Source of the DNA: Streptomyces sp. ISL-1
Lineage (GTDB): Bacteria > Actinomycetota > Actinomycetes > Streptomycetales > Streptomycetaceae
Direction of reading: 5' to 3'
Length of the DNA stretch: 64,000 nucleotides
NCBI RefSeq assembly: GCF_018614585.1
Contig: NZ_JAGGOI010000029.1
Location: 124,001 to 188,000 of the forward strand
Shown in pieces: positions 1 through 8,032 of this stretch. Each line of letters opens with the position of its first letter. Within the stretch, counting starts at the first letter, position 1. A program made the position numbers and the translations under genes. The notes under the pieces are model-generated. The model was not told where the DNA came from. It did no database searches and worked only from the letters and a program-made list of their open reading frames with translations.

Positions 1-1
1 G

Positions 2-445
2 AAGTCGGTCGTCCAGGAGCTCCAGGTCGCGCAGGAGCAGACCAAGAACAACGACGCGATGACGCTGTACTTCTGTGTCAACTACGGCGGGCGCGCCGAG
101 ATCGCCGACGCCGCGGCCGCCATCGCGGCGGATGTGAAGGCCGGCAAGCTCGACCCGTCGAAGGTCTCCGAGAAGACGATCCAGAAGTACCTGTACTACC
201 CGGACATGCCGGACGTCGACCTGTTCCTGCGCCCGAGCGGTGAGCAGCGCACGTCCAACTACCTGATCTGGCAGAGCAGTTACGCCGAGATGGTCTTTCA
301 GGACGTGCTGTGGCCGGACTTCGACCGGCGGGATTTGTGGCGGGCGTGCCTGGAGTTCGCACAGCGGGACCGGCGGTTCGGCGGGGCGATCCCGAACGAG
401 GAACTGGAAGCGATGCGGGGCCGCGAAGAGGGCACGTCCGCGTGA
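2..445 (+). CDS. uppS: Isoprenyl (undecaprenyl) diphosphate synthase, 3' part
   Basis: This is the C-terminal 147 residues of a cis-prenyltransferase whose start lies left of the window; the frame is open from base 2. The enzyme adds isopentenyl diphosphate units in cis to make the C55 carrier lipid for peptidoglycan synthesis at the membrane. The signature RPSGEQRTSNYLIWQ, which binds the isopentenyl diphosphate and precedes the YAEMVF...WPDF segment, is intact (about residues 78-108 of the fragment). It converges on zur, from which it is separated by a strong palindrome. Family assignment is safe; chain-length specificity cannot be read from this part. Confidence 0.93.
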   Translation, partial: KSVVQELQVAQEQTKNNDAMTLYFCVNYGGRAEIADAAAAIAADVKAGKLDPSKVSEKTIQKYLYYPDMPDVDLFLRPSGEQRTSNYLIWQSSYAEMVFQDVLWPDFDRRDLWRACLEFAQRDRRFGGAIPNEELEAMRGREEGTSA

Positions 446-586
446 GCGAGCGGTGAGTTTCCCCCACCCCAACCCTTCCCGAAAACCCTGACGGGACGGA
501 CGGGTGGGGGCCCCGCTCCCGAGAGTGGCAGCTTCGCGCCGCGGACGGCGGGTGCCGCGGGTGTTCAGTGGCGACCGGCCCCTTGT

Positions 587-639
587 GTCCTCAATCGCCG
601 GACAGGCTTGATGTTCAAGCCTGTCCGGCGATTGAGGAC
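587..639. terminator. 25-bp perfect inverted repeat, bidirectional terminator / dispersed palindrome
   Basis: Arms 587-611 and 615-639 are perfectly complementary with a 3-base TGT loop, located between the convergent uppS and zur stops. No T-run follows, as is usual for actinobacterial terminators. The arm contains CAATCGCCGGACAGGCTTGA, a palindrome type that I recall as dispersed in many Streptomyces genomes. Confidence 0.85.
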
Positions 640-662
640 CGGGGTCCGGGGCGGAGCCCCGG

Positions 663-1097
663 TTACTTTGCGGCGGACGCCGCGCACTCCGCGCATGTGC
701 CGAAGATCTCGACCGTGTGCGCCACATTCACGTAACCGTGCTGCGCCGCGATCGTCTCCGCCCACTGCTCCACCGCCGGCCCCTCGACCTCGACCGCCTT
801 GCCGCACACCCGGCACACCAGATGGTGGTGATGGTCGTCCGTCGAGCAACGCCGGTAGACGGACTCGCCGTCGGACGTGCGCAACACATCCACCTCGCCC
901 GCGTCCGCGAGCGACTGCAACGTGCGGTAGACCGTGGTCAGGCCCACCGAATCGCCGCGGTGCTTGAGCATGTCGTGCAAGTCCTGCGCGCTGCGGAACT
1001 CATCCACCTCGTCGAGCGCCGCAGCCACCGCGGCACGCTGCCGGGTCGACCGGCCTCGCACCGGGGCGGTGTTCCCACCGATTGGCGCCGTCGTCAC
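663..1097 (-). CDS. zur: Zinc uptake regulator Zur (Fur family)
   Basis: A 144-residue Fur-family repressor. It has an N-terminal winged helix (about residues 15-75, ending SVGLTTVYRTLQSL) and a C-terminal metal-binding dimerisation domain with HHHH at 89-92, CRVC at 95-98 and CAEC at 135-138. These are the structural and regulatory zinc ligands of Zur proteins. It lies 54 bases downstream of the permease gene on the same strand, so it is probably the last gene of the zinc-transport operon it controls. Zinc-loaded Zur would repress znuACB; two matching operators lie before znuA. The transporter context and His/Cys pattern favour Zur over Fur or Nur. Confidence 0.92.
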   Translation of the reverse strand: MTTAPIGGNTAPVRGRSTRQRAAVAAALDEVDEFRSAQDLHDMLKHRGDSVGLTTVYRTLQSLADAGEVDVLRTSDGESVYRRCSTDDHHHHLVCRVCGKAVEVEGPAVEQWAETIAAQHGYVNVAHTVEIFGTCAECAASAAK

Positions 1098-1151
1098 AGG
1101 TGCCTCCTTGCTTAGCCCGCACAGTGTCGGGCCATTCTGCCAGGCCCGGGG

Positions 1152-2045
1152 TCAGACCTTGACGTCGTCACCCGGCCGTCGTGTGCCCGGCCCCTCCATG
1201 GTGCACTCGGCCTCGCTCGCCTCCAAGGCTCGCGCACGCCGTCTGGCGAGGGGCGTCGCCAGCGCGGTCAGCGTCACGAAGATGGCTATGGCCAGCAGGA
1301 CGATCGTCGCGCCCGGCGGTACGTCCTGGTAGTACGAGGTGGCCGTTCCGGCCAGCGTGACGGCGATGCCGATCCCCACCGCCACCGCGAACGTCGCCTT
1401 GAACGACCGCGAAATCTGCTGAGCCGCGGCCACCGGCACCACCATCAACGCGCTGACCAGCAGCAGCCCTACCACCCGCATTGCCACACTGACGGTGACC
1501 GCCGCGGTCACGGCGATCAGCAGATTCAGCGCACGCACCGGCAGACCGGTCACGCGCGCGAACTCCTCGTCCTGGCTGATGGCGAACAGCTGCCTGCGCA
1601 GCCCCAGCGAGACCAGCACCACAAAGGCGGCGAGCACCGCTATCGCGGTGAGGTCCTCGTCGGAGACCGTGGACAGCGAACCGAACAGGAACGAGCTCAG
1701 ATTCGCGGTGGACCCGGCGTCCGAGATGTTGATCAGCAGGACGCCGCCCGCCATGCCGCCGTAGAAGAGCATCGCCAGCGCGATGTCGCCGCGGGTGCGT
1801 CCGTACGCCCGGATCAGCTCCATCGTGATCGCGCCCGCGACCGAGACGACCGTGGCCATCCATATCGGGTTGGTCGACAGCAGAAAGCCGAGGCCGACGC
1901 CGGTCAGCGCGACATGACCGATGCCGTCGCCCATCAGGGCCTGCCGCCGCTGCACCAGATAGATGCCGACGGCCGGCGCGGTGATGCCGACCAGCACGGC
2001 GGCGATGAGCGCCCGCTGCATAAAGGCCGTCTCGAGGATTTCCAT
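1152..2045 (-). CDS. znuB: Zinc ABC transporter permease
   Basis: A 297-residue, highly hydrophobic integral membrane protein of the ABC-3 (ZnuB/MntB/TroC) family with about eight to nine membrane segments from residue 10 onward. It forms the zinc channel with the ATPase encoded immediately upstream; the two genes are separated by two bases, which suggests translational coupling. The last 30 residues are hydrophilic. Manganese cannot be excluded from this subunit alone, but the Zur gene next door and the His-rich binding protein indicate zinc. Confidence 0.92.
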   Translation of the reverse strand: MEILETAFMQRALIAAVLVGITAPAVGIYLVQRRQALMGDGIGHVALTGVGLGFLLSTNPIWMATVVSVAGAITMELIRAYGRTRGDIALAMLFYGGMAGGVLLINISDAGSTANLSSFLFGSLSTVSDEDLTAIAVLAAFVVLVSLGLRRQLFAISQDEEFARVTGLPVRALNLLIAVTAAVTVSVAMRVVGLLLVSALMVVPVAAAQQISRSFKATFAVAVGIGIAVTLAGTATSYYQDVPPGATIVLLAIAIFVTLTALATPLARRRARALEASEAECTMEGPGTRRPGDDVKV

Positions 2046-2047
2046 GA

Positions 2048-2812
2048 TCAGGTCAGCAGTCCCGTGCGGAGCGGCTCGTCGGCCGCATGCGGATGTACGT
2101 GGTCGTGGCCGGGCAGCGCGTGCTGGCCCACGGCCTGCGGAGGCGGCCCGTCATGGACCACACAGCCGTCGCGCAGCACCACCGCGCGGTCGATCAAGGG
2201 CTCCAGCGCGCCCAGCTCGTGCAGCACCAGCAGCACGGTGGTCCCGGCCGCGACCTGCTCGCGCAATGTGCCGGCCAGGATCTCCTGGCTGACCAGGTCC
2301 ACGCCCGCCATCGGCTCGTCCATGATCAGCAGTTCCGGGTCGGAGGCCAGCGCACGCGCTATCAGCACCCGCTGGTGCTGGCCGCCGGAGAGGGCGTCCA
2401 CCGAGTCCTTGGCGCGGTCGCCGAGCCCGACGAGATCTATGGCACGCTGCACCGCCGCCCGGTCGGCCTTCGACAGCCGGCCCAGCCTCGTACGCGACAG
2501 ACGCCCGGAGGAGACGACCTCACGCACCGTCGCGGGCACGCCGCTCGACGCGGTGGTGCGCTGCGGTACGTAACCGATGCGCGACCACGCGTGAAAGCGC
2601 CGCAGCTCCGTGCCGAACAGGGCGATCTCTCCGCCGGTGAGCGGCACTTGGCCGATCAGGGAGCGTACGGCGGTGGACTTGCCCGAGCCGTTGGCCCCGA
2701 GCAGCGCGACGACCTCGCCGCGCTGGACGGTGAGGTCGATGCCGCGCAGCACGGGCCGCGAGCCGAGCGTGGCCTGAGCCCCGCGGACGGATATGACGGG
2801 CTCCATGGTCAT
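2048..2812 (-). CDS. znuC: Zinc ABC transporter ATP-binding protein
   Basis: A 254-residue ABC ATPase that powers zinc uptake. Walker A GANGSGKST is at residues 39-47, signature LSGGQ at 141-145, Walker B LLIMDEP at 161-167, and the switch His is in LVLHE. The start at 2812 (MTMEPV) is chosen because GGAGG lies eight bases upstream; an in-frame ATG at 2854 would add 14 residues and overlap znuA's stop. The C-terminus is His-rich (GHDHVHPH), possibly a metal-sensing tail. It sits 38 bases after znuA and two before znuB. Confidence 0.92.
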   Translation of the reverse strand: MTMEPVISVRGAQATLGSRPVLRGIDLTVQRGEVVALLGANGSGKSTAVRSLIGQVPLTGGEIALFGTELRRFHAWSRIGYVPQRTTASSGVPATVREVVSSGRLSRTRLGRLSKADRAAVQRAIDLVGLGDRAKDSVDALSGGQHQRVLIARALASDPELLIMDEPMAGVDLVSQEILAGTLREQVAAGTTVLLVLHELGALEPLIDRAVVLRDGCVVHDGPPPQAVGQHALPGHDHVHPHAADEPLRTGLLT

Positions 2813-2850
2813 GCCGTGCGCCTCCGATGCTGTCTTGCGTGCCTTGCGCG

Positions 2851-3840
2851 TCACTTCGCGCCGAGAGCCTTCTGCAGCGCGGCGAGGTTCGAGTCCATGA
2901 CCTCGAGGTAGTCACGGCCCTTGGACTTGTCCGTGATCCCCTCGAGCGGGTCGAGGACGTCCGTCTTCAGACCGGCGTCCTTGGCGAGGGTCTTGGCGGT
3001 CTTGTCGCTGGCGAGCGTCTCGAAGAAGACCGTGGAGACCTTGTCCTTCTTGGCGACGTCCTGCAGCTCCTTGATACGGGCCGGGCTGGGCTCGGACTCG
3101 GGGTCCAGGCCCGCGATGCCCTCCTGGTCCAGGCCGTACCGCTCCGCGAGGTAGCCGAAGGCTGAGTGGGTGGTGATGAAGGTCTTGGTCGCGGTGTTCT
3201 TCAGACCCTGCTGGAACTTCGCGTTCAGCCCGTTCAGCTTCTTGACCAGCTCGTCGGTGTTCTTCCGGTAGTCCGCGGCGTGGTCCGGGTCGGCCTTCTC
3301 CAGGGACTTTCCGACGCCCTTGGCGACCTCGGAGTACTTCACGGGGTCGAGCCAGATGTGCGGATCGGCGCCCGCCTCGTCCTCGTGGGCGTGCTCGTCG
3401 TGGCCGGGCTCCTCGTGGCCGGGCTCCTCGCCACCGTGGCTATGGCCGCCCTCGGTGCCGTGGTGCTCCAGCTTGGTGAGTGTGGCGGCGTCGACCTTGT
3501 TCTTCGCCTCGGACTGGGCGATGGCCTTGTCGGCGGCGGGCTGGATGCCCTTGAGGTAGAGGATGTAGCCGGCTTCGTTCAGCTCGGCGGTCTGGCGGGG
3601 CCCCAGTTCCAGGTCGTGCGGCTCCACGCCCGGCTTGGTCAGAGTGGAGACGGAGACGTGGTCGCCACCGATCTGCTCCGCGAGATACTGCATAGGATAG
3701 AAGGACGCCACCACCTTCAGCTTGTCGCCGTTCTTGCCGCCGGCGGCGGCATCGGAGCTGGAGCAGGCGGAGACGGCCATGAGGCCGAGGGCGACGGCTC
3801 CGGCAGCGGCTGTGGTGGGTATGAGGCGGCGTACGTTCAT
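2851..3840 (-). CDS. znuA: Zinc ABC transporter substrate-binding lipoprotein
   Basis: A 329-residue extracytoplasmic zinc-binding protein anchored as a lipoprotein. The signal peptide ends in lipobox AVSAC with Cys26. A His/Glu-rich flexible loop, typical of ZnuA, spans about residues 126-152, followed by DPHIWLDP, whose His is a metal ligand. It captures zinc and delivers it to ZnuBC. The start at 3840 gives a standard signal peptide; in-frame ATGs 9 and 18 bases further upstream are possible. The first Zur-box-like sequence ends at this start codon, so the transcript may be leaderless or nearly so. It is divergent from glyS. Confidence 0.92.
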   Translation of the reverse strand: MNVRRLIPTTAAAGAVALGLMAVSACSSSDAAAGGKNGDKLKVVASFYPMQYLAEQIGGDHVSVSTLTKPGVEPHDLELGPRQTAELNEAGYILYLKGIQPAADKAIAQSEAKNKVDAATLTKLEHHGTEGGHSHGGEEPGHEEPGHDEHAHEDEAGADPHIWLDPVKYSEVAKGVGKSLEKADPDHAADYRKNTDELVKKLNGLNAKFQQGLKNTATKTFITTHSAFGYLAERYGLDQEGIAGLDPESEPSPARIKELQDVAKKDKVSTVFFETLASDKTAKTLAKDAGLKTDVLDPLEGITDKSKGRDYLEVMDSNLAALQKALGAK

Positions 3841-3854
3841 GACAGTCATTTTCA
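3840..3854. promoter_or_regulatory. Zur-box-like operator 1 (znuA)
   Basis: TGACAGTCATTTTCA is a 7-1-7 imperfect inverted repeat close to the Streptomyces Zur consensus as I recall it (TGaaAatgatTttCA). It abuts the znuA start codon, a position where bound Zur would block initiation. Confidence 0.65.
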
Positions 3855-3861
3855 ACAAAAC

Positions 3862-3876
3862 TGGAAACGATTGTCA
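3862..3876. promoter_or_regulatory. Zur-box-like operator 2 (znuA)
   Basis: TGGAAACGATTGTCA is a second 7-1-7 element, seven bases from the first. Paired Zur sites in front of znuA would allow graded repression by zinc. Confidence 0.6.
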
Positions 3877-3984
3877 ACAAAGCTGCCGAGGCCCCCTGCC
3901 TCCGAACCGATTTGATCCAGGGGGCCGGGCCGCCGGTAACCTGAAGCATTCGCCGTTCGTCGTCGTCGTAATGAAGAGAGCACC

Positions 3985-5367
3985 GTGGCCGCCGACAAGA
4001 TCGACACCATCGTCAACCTGAGCAAGCGCCGTGGCTTCGTCTACCCGTCCAGTGAGATCTACGGCGGTCAGCGGGCCGCCTGGGACTATGGGCCGCTGGG
4101 TGTCGAACTGAAGGAGAACATCAAGCGTCAGTGGTGGCGCTACATGGTCACCTCGCGCGAGGACGTCGTCGGTATCGACTCGTCGGTGATCCTTGCCAGT
4201 GAGGTCTGGGAGGCGTCGGGCCACGTCGCCACCTTTACCGACCCGCTCACCGAGTGCACCTCCTGCCACAAGCGCTTCCGCGCCGACCACCTGCTGGAGG
4301 CGTACGAGGAGAAGCACGGCAGGGCCCCCGAGCGCGGCCTCGCCGACCTGAACTGCCCCAACTGCGGCAACAAGGGCACCTTCACCGAGCCCAAGAACTT
4401 CTCCGGCCTGCTCTCCACACACCTCGGCCCCACCCAGGACTCCGGCTCCGTCGCCTATCTGCGCCCCGAGACCGCCCAGGGCATCTTCACCAACTTCGGC
4501 CAGGTCCAGCAGACTTCCCGCAAGAAGCCGCCGTTCGGCATCGCCCAGATGGGCAAGTCGTTCCGGAACGAGATCACGCCCGGCAACTTCATCTTCCGCA
4601 CCCGCGAGTTCGAGCAGATGGAGATGGAGTTCTTCGTCAAGCCCGGCGAGGACGAGCAGTGGCAGGAATACTGGATGGAGCAGCGCTGGAACTGGTACCG
4701 CGACCTCGGTCTCCGTGACGAGAACATGCGCTGGTTCGAGCACCCGGCCGAGAAGCTCTCCCACTATTCCAAGCGCACCGCGGACATCGAGTACCGCTTC
4801 CAGCTCGGCGGCAGCGAGTGGGGCGAGCTCGAGGGCGTCGCCAACCGCACCGACTTCGACCTCACCGCGCACTCCAAGGCGTCCGGCCAGGACCTGTCGT
4901 ACTTCGACCAGGAAGCCGGCGAGCGCTGGACCCCGTACGTCATCGAGCCCGCTGCCGGTGTCGGCCGCGCCATGCTCGCCTTCCTCCTCGACGCGTACAA
5001 CGAGGACGAGGCCCCCAACGCCAAGGGCGTCATGGAGAAGCGCGCGGTGATGCGTCTCGACCCGCGCCTCGCGCCCGTCAAGGTCGCGGTGCTGCCGCTG
5101 TCCCGCAACCCGCAGCTCTCGCCGAAGGCCAAGGGCCTCGCCACCGACCTGCGCAAGAACTGGAACATCGAGTTCGACGACGCCGGTGCCATCGGCCGCC
5201 GCTACCGTCGCCAGGACGAGATCGGCACGCCGTTCTGCGTCACCGTCGACTTCGACACCCTCGATGACAACGCCGTGACCGTGCGCGAGCGCGACACCAT
5301 GAAGCAGGAGCGGGTCTCCCTGGACCAGATCCAGGGCTACCTCGCCAGCCGCCTGATCGGCTGCTGA
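3985..5367 (+). CDS. glyS: Glycyl-tRNA synthetase (class II, alpha2 type)
   Basis: A 460-residue enzyme charging tRNA-Gly with glycine. Motif 2 (FRNEITPGNFIFRTREFEQMEM) is at about 193-214. A zinc-binding insert has Cys91, Cys94, Cys124 and Cys127, and the C-terminal anticodon-binding domain starts near residue 360. Start is GTG at 3985 behind a GAAGAGAG ribosome site. Length fits the bacterial single-chain type. It is transcribed away from the zinc operon and followed by a strong hairpin. Confidence 0.95.
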   Translation: MAADKIDTIVNLSKRRGFVYPSSEIYGGQRAAWDYGPLGVELKENIKRQWWRYMVTSREDVVGIDSSVILASEVWEASGHVATFTDPLTECTSCHKRFRADHLLEAYEEKHGRAPERGLADLNCPNCGNKGTFTEPKNFSGLLSTHLGPTQDSGSVAYLRPETAQGIFTNFGQVQQTSRKKPPFGIAQMGKSFRNEITPGNFIFRTREFEQMEMEFFVKPGEDEQWQEYWMEQRWNWYRDLGLRDENMRWFEHPAEKLSHYSKRTADIEYRFQLGGSEWGELEGVANRTDFDLTAHSKASGQDLSYFDQEAGERWTPYVIEPAAGVGRAMLAFLLDAYNEDEAPNAKGVMEKRAVMRLDPRLAPVKVAVLPLSRNPQLSPKAKGLATDLRKNWNIEFDDAGAIGRRYRRQDEIGTPFCVTVDFDTLDDNAVTVRERDTMKQERVSLDQIQGYLASRLIGC

Positions 5368-5385
5368 CGCCCGCGGAGGTAGACG

Positions 5386-5419
5386 AAGGGCCGGCCGGGC
5401 CACAGCCCGGCCGGCCTTG
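5386..5419 (+). terminator. Terminator of glyS
   Basis: GCCGGCCGGGC (5390-5400) and its complement (5405-5415) form an 11-bp stem with a 4-base loop, extended by weaker pairs, 20 bases after the glyS stop. Confidence 0.75.
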
Positions 5420-5486
5420 TCATACCGCTCACAGCTCCTGGAAGGTAGCGCCTGAGCGCCCGTTGAACGCCCGCTGGGCTACGCAT

Positions 5487-5527
5487 GGGACAACAGCGCG
5501 ACAAGAATCTGCTGTTGATGTTGTCCC
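5487..5527. repeat. Alternative inverted repeats upstream of small zinc-finger-like gene
   Basis: GGGACAACA (5487-5495) pairs with TGTTGTCCC (5519-5527), and CAACAGC (5491-5497) pairs with GCTGTTG (5511-5517). The two pairings exclude one another. It lies 39 bases before the next start codon and could be an operator or leader structure. Confidence 0.5.
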
Positions 5528-5565
5528 TGCTGCACACTGGGCGCAGTCGTCACCAGGAGGACACG

Positions 5566-5769
5566 ATGCCGTCCATGACCACCAGCAAGGTCAGCAGATG
5601 GGATGGGCACGGCCGCGAACACATAGTGCACGTGCAGAAGTCGGGCATGCAGCGGACGCTGACCTGCGACACCTGCGGCTGGCGCAAGGGGGCGCAGTTC
5701 CTGCCGTGGCTCAAGGCCGAGGAACACCTCGCCGAGGCACACCAGGCGACGGTCGACCCGAGCGCGTGA
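5566..5769 (+). CDS. Small hypothetical protein with CxxC motif
   Basis: A 67-residue soluble protein. Start 5566 is set by AGGAGG at 5555-5560; an upstream in-frame ATG at 5485 lacks a ribosome site and would run through the inverted repeat. The protein has a basic N-terminus, CDTCGWRKGAQF in the middle and EEHLAEAHQATV near the end. The CxxC plus spaced His residues looks like a C2H2-type zinc knuckle. I do not recognise a function; it stands alone between two hairpins. Confidence 0.75.
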   Translation: MPSMTTSKVSRWDGHGREHIVHVQKSGMQRTLTCDTCGWRKGAQFLPWLKAEEHLAEAHQATVDPSA

Positions 5770-5795
5770 GTTGAACGCTCCGGCCTCAACGCTTT

Positions 5796-5826
5796 GGCCC
5801 GGGCCTTTTGGCCCGGGCCTTTTGGC
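5796..5826 (+). terminator. Tandem GGCCCGGGCC hairpins
   Basis: TTGGCCCGGGCCTT occurs twice in tandem, each copy self-complementary and followed by TTTT. It probably terminates the small gene ahead and the converging TetR gene behind. Confidence 0.65.
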
Positions 5827-5840
5827 GTGGGCGCCTGGCT

Positions 5841-6425
5841 TCAGGCGCTCAGGCCGCGCAGCACCAGATCCGCGACCGCCGCGAACTCGCCGTCGATCGT
5901 CGGCTTCCGCCACTCCGGCGCATACGCCGGATCATGGAAACGGGCCGTCGCGTCGAACACCGCCTGCGCCGCCACGCTCGGCTCCATGAACGCGAACTGC
6001 TCGGCGCGTACGCCCTCTTCGATGATCTCCCGCAGCTGCGTCACCAGCTCGCGGATGTGCTCCTCCACGACGCCGCTGTTCTCCTCGATCAGCACGCTGT
6101 ATGTGGCGAACAGTTCCGGATCGTCACCGGCCTTGTGCCGCTTCGCCTCGAACAGCGTCGTCAGCCAGAAGCGCAGCCGGACCGGGGCGGGGTGCTCCGT
6201 GCCATTGGTGATCTTCGCCAGCTCCACCACGGTCCGCTCCAGCCAGCGGCTGGTCACCGCCTCGCGCAGCGCCGCCTTCGTACGGAAGTGGCGGTAGACG
6301 CTGCCATGGCTGACGCCGAGCGCGCGGGCCACATCCACGACCGTGGCCTTCGCCGGGCCGTAGCGGCGCAGAACATCCTCGGTCGCCTCGAGGATCCGCT
6401 CGGGGGTCAGTGCTTCGGGCGTCAT
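5841..6425 (-). CDS. TetR family transcriptional regulator
   Basis: A 194-residue regulator. The HTH is at residues about 8-50 (TVVDVARALGVSHGSVYRHFRTKAAL), followed by an all-helical ligand/dimer domain typical of TetR. It lies 50 bases downstream of the aldo/keto reductase gene on the same strand, so the two are probably cotranscribed and the regulator likely controls the pair through the palindrome at 7532-7573. The ligand is unknown. Confidence 0.9.
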   Translation of the reverse strand: MTPEALTPERILEATEDVLRRYGPAKATVVDVARALGVSHGSVYRHFRTKAALREAVTSRWLERTVVELAKITNGTEHPAPVRLRFWLTTLFEAKRHKAGDDPELFATYSVLIEENSGVVEEHIRELVTQLREIIEEGVRAEQFAFMEPSVAAQAVFDATARFHDPAYAPEWRKPTIDGEFAAVADLVLRGLSA

Positions 6426-6475
6426 CGCGTCTGTGCTGCCTTTCGCTGGACAAGAATCCAGACGGTACCGGCCCG

Positions 6476-7492
6476 TCAGTGCTCGCTGTCCAAGTGCGCC
6501 ATCTGCGCGGTGGGGTAACGGTCGCCCGCGGCCGCACCGGCCGGGACGGCCCGCTCGATCGCGGCGAGCTCGTCGGCGTCCAGGGTGACGTCCAGCGCGC
6601 CCAGGGCCTCGGTGAGCCGGTCCCGGCTACGGGCCCCGACGAGCGGCACGATGTCCTCGCCGCGGGAGAGCACCCAGGCGATCGCGATCTGCGCGACGCT
6701 GACGCCCTTCTGCTCGGAGATCTTGCGCAGCTCTTCGACCAGATCCAGATTGTGCTGGAGGTTCTCGCCCTGGAAGCGCGGGCTCATCCCGCGGAAGTCA
6801 CCAGGCGCGAGCTCACGGTCGCGGGCGAAGTGGCCGCTGATCAGACCGCGGGACAGCACGCCGTACGCCGTGATGCCGATGCCCAGCTCGCGCGTGGTGG
6901 GCAGGATCTGCTCCTCGATGCCGCGCGAGATCAGGGAGTACTCGATCTGCAGGTCCGAGATCGGGGCCACGGCCGCGGCCCGGCGGATCGACTCGGCGCC
7001 GGCCTCGGAGAGACCGATGTGGCGCACATGGCCCGCCTCGACCAGTTCGGCGATCGCGCCGACCGTCTCCTCGATCGGGACGTCCGGGTCGATGCGGGCG
7101 ATGCGGTAGATGTCGATGTGGTCGGTGCCGAGCCGCTGGAGGGAGTACGCGGCGAAGTTCTTCACCGCGGCGGGCCGGCCGTCATAACCGCCCCAGCCGC
7201 CGGCCGCGTCGCGAAGGGCGCCGAACTTGACGCTGGTGAGCGCCTGTTCGCGCAGGGCCGCGGGGGCGGTGCGCAGCGCCTCGTTGATCAGCAGCTCGTT
7301 GTGCCCCATGCCGTAGAAGTCGCCGGTGTCGAGAAGCGTGATGCCCGCGTCGAGAGCAGCGTGGATGGTGGCGATGGACTCGGCGCGATCGGCCTCGCCG
7401 TACAGCGCGGACATGCCCATGCAGCCGAGGCCGAGCGGGGGGACCTGGGGGCCGGTGGATCCGAGGGTGTGAAGGGGGAGCGGGGTGGTCAT
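6476..7492 (-). CDS. Aldo/keto reductase
   Basis: A 338-residue NADPH-dependent oxidoreductase of the AKR superfamily with a TIM barrel. Catalytic Asp-Tyr occur in DTGDFYGMG (about 56-64), and a cofactor-binding segment (VPLVGARSRDRLTEALGAL) is near the C-terminus. Substrates are probably aldehydes or quinones; the exact one cannot be read from sequence. It is the first gene of a likely two-gene unit with a TetR regulator and starts about 40 bases from a large palindrome. Confidence 0.9.
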   Translation of the reverse strand: MTTPLPLHTLGSTGPQVPPLGLGCMGMSALYGEADRAESIATIHAALDAGITLLDTGDFYGMGHNELLINEALRTAPAALREQALTSVKFGALRDAAGGWGGYDGRPAAVKNFAAYSLQRLGTDHIDIYRIARIDPDVPIEETVGAIAELVEAGHVRHIGLSEAGAESIRRAAAVAPISDLQIEYSLISRGIEEQILPTTRELGIGITAYGVLSRGLISGHFARDRELAPGDFRGMSPRFQGENLQHNLDLVEELRKISEQKGVSVAQIAIAWVLSRGEDIVPLVGARSRDRLTEALGALDVTLDADELAAIERAVPAGAAAGDRYPTAQMAHLDSEH

Positions 7493-7531
7493 GACGGCTC
7501 CTGTTCGGTGAGGTGACGGATATCAACTATG

Positions 7532-7573
7532 GCATGACGAATGACAGATTTCAATATCTGTCATTCGTCATGC
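7532..7573. promoter_or_regulatory. Operator-like palindrome of AKR-TetR unit
   Basis: GCATGACGAATGACAGAT (7532-7549) and its exact complement (7556-7573) flank a 6-base spacer. Each arm contains ATGAC twice, seven bases apart, so four half-sites exist. TetR proteins often bind such composite sites as pairs of dimers. It lies 40 bases before the reductase start. Confidence 0.65.
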
Positions 7574-7744
7574 GTCCTCAGTCCGTGGGCCTCGTCCGAA
7601 AACTGGTTATCGCGAGGCTCCCTGGCGAGGTACCGTCACCTGCATGTCTTCGTTCTTCCAGATCTACGAGTGAGAGGGCGGCGGCCCAGTCCCGCCCCCG
7701 TCTGATGATTCCCGAGTCACTTCTCACCACGATGGGAGAACCCC

Positions 7745-7945
7745 GTGGCCAAGAGCCGTAACAACCTCCTCGGCGTGGGCGGACAGCGGAAGAAGCTGTC
7801 CCGAGCCGACCAGCAGGGCAACGGTCCCGCGCGCAACGCCGATCGCAAGACGGCCGCAGACCAGAAGCAGGACCTCGTGCGCAAGATGCGCGAGCGCGCC
7901 CTGGGCGACAGCACGCCCGATGCGCCGCAGGAGCAGCAGGCCTGA
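7745..7945 (+). CDS. Small basic conserved protein (DUF6243-like)
   Basis: A 66-residue, highly charged protein beginning MAKSRNNLLGVGGQRKKLSR. It has no Cys and no membrane segment, and is likely disordered or nucleic-acid binding by composition. GTG start at 7745 has GGGAGAA seven to eight bases ahead. I associate the LGVGGQRKKLSRAD opening with a small Streptomyces family, probably DUF6243, of unknown function. It is monocistronic and ends in a strong hairpin. Confidence 0.75.
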   Translation: MAKSRNNLLGVGGQRKKLSRADQQGNGPARNADRKTAADQKQDLVRKMRERALGDSTPDAPQEQQA

Positions 7946-7951
7946 TCAGGA

Positions 7952-7990
7952 CCGTGGGCCCGGACCGCGCGATGCGGTCCGGGCCCACGG
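7952..7990 (+). terminator. 17-bp hairpin terminator
   Basis: CCGTGGGCCCGGACCGC (7952-7968) and its exact complement (7974-7990) enclose a 5-base loop. It serves the small gene and, on the other strand, the converging MFS gene. Confidence 0.85.
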
Positions 7991-8032
7991 CCATGTCCGG
8001 TGCTGGTCAGCCCACCGGGTCAGTCCACCGAG

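Noticed and set aside
3874..5403. 509-residue minus-strand open frame opposite glyS
   Set aside because: Repetitive Leu/Gly/Val antisense translation of a housekeeping gene.
7644..7673. Nine-codon leader peptide MSSFFQIYE
   Set aside because: A short ATG frame with only a distant GAGG; nothing else supports translation.
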